From positions 62,001 through 126,000 of the forward strand of contig JBDHSK010000001.1 of NCBI GenBank assembly GCA_039808025.1: 64,000 nucleotides of DNA, in the 5' to 3' direction. This DNA is from Sandaracinobacteroides sp039808025 (lineage in GTDB: Bacteria > Pseudomonadota > Alphaproteobacteria > Sphingomonadales > Sphingomonadaceae). The position numbers and the translations under genes were made by a program. Within the stretch, counting starts at the first letter, position 1, and each line of letters opens with the position of its first letter. The notes under the pieces are model-generated. The model did no database searches and had not been told where the DNA came from. It was given only the letters and a program-made list of their open reading frames with translations. Below, piece by piece: positions 59,995 to 64,000 of the stretch.

Positions 59995-61119
59995 TCACCG
60001 TAAACGCCGCGGCAGATACGGGCTATTGTCGATCATCCGATAGGGCGGGGCAAGCGGCTGTTGCAGGATGAGCCCGGCCAGCACTGCCGACGCGGCCGGA
60101 GCTGTCTGGATGCCCCAGCCGCCCTGCCCTGCGCACCAGAAAAACGTCGGCGCCTCCGGGTCTGGGCCCAGCAGCGGCTGACGATCGGGTGCGAAATTGC
60201 GCAAACCCGCCCACGAGGTGACAAGGCGTCCAAGCGGCCAGTCGCACATCTGCTGAAAGCGGTCGAGCGCCAGCGCCACATCGATCTCCTCGGGACGGAC
60301 ATCGCGCGCCACATCGGGGATCTCGTCGTGGGGGGAAATCCACAGCCGCCCGCCATCGGGCTTGAAATAGAGCTCGCCGTCAGCGTCCATGACCATTGGC
60401 AGATCCGGCGGCGCTGGTGGAGACACCTCGGCAACGGCAATGGTTCGCCGCTTCGGCTGAATACCGATGGGAGCAAGGCCCGCCAGTTGCGCCACCTCGT
60501 CAACCCAGGCGCCCGCCGCATTGACCACCAGCGGGGCTGCAACCTGGCCGGCCGGGGTCCCCGCCCGCCACACCCCCGCCTTGTGCTCCAGGCTCTGCAC
60601 TGCGGCCTCGCAGACGATGCGGCTGCCCGAGCGACGGATATAGCCAAGGCACGCCTGATGCAGCGCCGCCACATCGATATCCGTGCAGCCGGGTTCGTAA
60701 ATGGCGTCCTGCGCCCATTCCTCGCGCAGGTGCGGCATCAACCGCCTTGTTTCCGTTGCATCCAGCCGCCGGTAGGTCACATGGCCGTTGCGGAACTCGT
60801 CCTCCTGGGCCTGAAGGCTTGCCTGTCGGCCCTGCCGGGCCACATGCAGCGCGCCACGCGGCGATAAAAGCGGCCGGTCGTGAAAATCGGCGGGCGGATG
60901 CGCGAGGAACGGGCGCGAGGCGGTGGTCAGCGGCTGCACGATCGGCCCACCGTAGGTCTCGGCGAAAAACGCCGCCGACCGGCCGGTGGTATGGTAGCCG
61001 GGCTGCGATTCCGCCTCGAGGATGATCAGCTTCAGCCCCGGGCGCGCCACCAGCAGCGCGTGCCCCAGTGCAGTGCCGGCAATGCCAGCGCCAATGATGA
61101 TGATGTCGGCGTCGGTCAT
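59995..61119 (-). CDS. FAD-dependent D-amino-acid dehydrogenase (DauA-like)
   Basis: 374-residue DAO-type flavoenzyme with FAD motif GAGIAG at 10-15. The string GRSAAFFAETYGGPIVQPL and the later QPKRRTIAVAEV, WAGLRNFAPD and GQGGWGIQTAPA segments follow Pseudomonas D-arginine dehydrogenase closely, so a D-amino acid with a basic side chain is the likely substrate. It is probably cytoplasmic or membrane-associated. The ATG overlaps the stop of the hydrolase gene (ATGA). Exact specificity is inference. Confidence 0.85.
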   Translation of the reverse strand: MTDADIIIIGAGIAGTALGHALLVARPGLKLIILEAESQPGYHTTGRSAAFFAETYGGPIVQPLTTASRPFLAHPPADFHDRPLLSPRGALHVARQGRQASLQAQEDEFRNGHVTYRRLDATETRRLMPHLREEWAQDAIYEPGCTDIDVAALHQACLGYIRRSGSRIVCEAAVQSLEHKAGVWRAGTPAGQVAAPLVVNAAGAWVDEVAQLAGLAPIGIQPKRRTIAVAEVSPPAPPDLPMVMDADGELYFKPDGGRLWISPHDEIPDVARDVRPEEIDVALALDRFQQMCDWPLGRLVTSWAGLRNFAPDRQPLLGPDPEAPTFFWCAGQGGWGIQTAPAASAVLAGLILQQPLAPPYRMIDNSPYLPRRLR

Positions 61120-62069
61120 CCCAGATTCTCCCGTGCGAAACGACGAATCCGGTCCCGCACCTTGGTGCGCAACGGCCGTCGTTCACGCAACAGTTCATGG
61201 GCTGCCCCGGCCAGCAGCATTATCTGGCAGTGGGGCAGGCGCGCAGCGATCTGCAACGCCGCCTTGCTGTCAACCAGATGTTCCTTGTCACCCAGCAACA
61301 TCAGCACCGGCAACTGCAATTCTTCCAGCGGCAGAGCATCGAGCACCGCCTGTGAGTGGAAAAAAGCGTCGAGCCAGCCCCACGAAACACCGCCGGTAGC
61401 CAGCGACGGGTTGACGTCGATCCACCGCCCTTCTTCGGCAAACAGGTGGCGGCTGCCCGTCAGCAGCAGACTGCGCGCCTTTGATTTCTGTGCGATGCCA
61501 TAGGGACGCTGGCCCCACGCAAATTCATGGCCAAGGCCGCGCGCCACCTGAATGGGTGCCGCGCTCAGAACCGCCGCCCGCATCGGCCACGGCATGCCCA
61601 GCCCGAAAAACGGTGCCATCAACACCGCAGCACCCACCTGCCGGCGCAATGGCAGGGAACGGCGCGCCGGGTCGGCAAGCCAGCGGGTCAGCAGATGGCC
61701 CCCCATCGAATGGCCCAGTATCAGCCACTTGCCATCGCCAAGTGCCGCCAGCGCCCAGTCCGACAGACGGTCGAGATCGGAAAGCCAGGTATCGAAGCTG
61801 TCGATATAGCCGGCGCCATTATCGGTCTGCCGCGCCGAGCCGCCCTGCCCACGCCAGTCGAAACTGGCGATGGCAAACCCCGCCTCATGGAAACGGATAA
61901 AGGTTTCCGCCCACTTCTCGAGGAAATCGGCGCGCCCCGTCAGCATGAGCATCCGCCCGATCGGCCGGTCGTGAGGGATCAGCAGCGTGCGGATTTCAGC
62001 GCCATCGGCCATCACCTCCCGCCCGACAATCGACGCCGGCGGCAGCTGATAGAGGGGCGCCTCGCTCAT
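61116..62069 (-). CDS. alpha/beta hydrolase, lysophospholipase (PldB)-like
   Basis: 317-residue hydrolase. GHSMGGHLLTRWL holds the nucleophile Ser; SFDWRGQGGSARQ and the closing GAAHELLRE (His) match monoacylglycerol lipase/lysophospholipase L2 proteins. ATG 62069 is one base after the ppdK stop; a longer frame to 62213 runs inside ppdK. It is coupled to the DauA-like gene. It may remove acyl chains from lysophospholipids. Confidence 0.87.
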   Translation of the reverse strand: MSEAPLYQLPPASIVGREVMADGAEIRTLLIPHDRPIGRMLMLTGRADFLEKWAETFIRFHEAGFAIASFDWRGQGGSARQTDNGAGYIDSFDTWLSDLDRLSDWALAALGDGKWLILGHSMGGHLLTRWLADPARRSLPLRRQVGAAVLMAPFFGLGMPWPMRAAVLSAAPIQVARGLGHEFAWGQRPYGIAQKSKARSLLLTGSRHLFAEEGRWIDVNPSLATGGVSWGWLDAFFHSQAVLDALPLEELQLPVLMLLGDKEHLVDSKAALQIAARLPHCQIMLLAGAAHELLRERRPLRTKVRDRIRRFARENLG

Positions 62070-62070
62070 C

Positions 62071-64000
<1,930 letters not shown>

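Overview
The window is GC-rich (apart from a few short patches), gene-dense, and looks like a chromosome segment of an alphaproteobacterium, most likely in or near the Sphingomonadales. The grounds are a C-terminal PEP-CTERM anchor of the PEPATWAM type, split ATP synthase b/b' subunits with an atpI-B-E-F'-F order, a comF-grxC-nitrilase-DUF1178 block, and a TonB receptor next to SDR, SnoaL, sulfotransferase and Baeyer-Villiger genes. The genus cannot be settled from the sequence alone.

Layout. 1-14 kb is mostly housekeeping: the end of an ABC-F ATPase, radA, an AT-rich PEP-CTERM protein, cvpA, cysS, a polyamine-type ABC transporter (lipoprotein, two permeases, ATPase) with a hydrolase, a divergent methyltransferase/comF pair, grxC, a Nit-type amidase, DUF1178 and tRNA-Arg(CCT). 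14-42 kb is an accessory metabolic island of divergent transcription units. They encode a 2-oxoacid dehydrogenase E1/E2 with a Baeyer-Villiger-type monooxygenase; an Old Yellow Enzyme with an MFS carrier, an SDR and a DUF1214 protein; a six-gene operon in which the PAPS-forming genes cysD, cysNC and cysQ sit between SDR genes; a double-module Lrp/AsnC regulator; three SnoaL-like proteins; a sulfotransferase with a Coq4-like enzyme; and a TonB receptor with an amber stop, an MFS carrier and an alcohol dehydrogenase. 42-64 kb returns to housekeeping: nsrR, nadA, a prolyl oligopeptidase, nadC, a SPOR/Sel1 protein, pyrC' and pyrB, ruvX, a DUF3089 hydrolase, an EEP phosphoesterase, the F0 ATP synthase operon, smc, a DsbA-like lipoprotein, a D-amino-acid dehydrogenase, a lysophospholipase-like hydrolase and the 3' part of ppdK.

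How the island may work (inference). A substrate enters through the TonB receptor and MFS carriers. Its alcohol, ketone and enone groups are handled by SDRs, the OYE and the Baeyer-Villiger enzyme, and a 2-oxoacid fragment is taken by E1/E2. The PAPS-forming genes plus a sulfotransferase, with no sulfite-forming genes nearby, point to sulfonation of a metabolite rather than cysteine synthesis. A short motif, WTACGCAWW, recurs in nearly all the promoter-bearing gaps of the island and hardly elsewhere, so the units probably form one regulon, possibly controlled by the double Lrp/AsnC protein.

Other points of note are a premature amber codon 30 codons before the natural end of the TonB receptor, a dihydroorotase homologue without its metal-binding histidines, a 22-bp perfect palindrome in a signal-peptide region, and two small tandem duplications at gene ends. 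No CRISPR array, insertion sequence, integrase or rRNA gene was seen.
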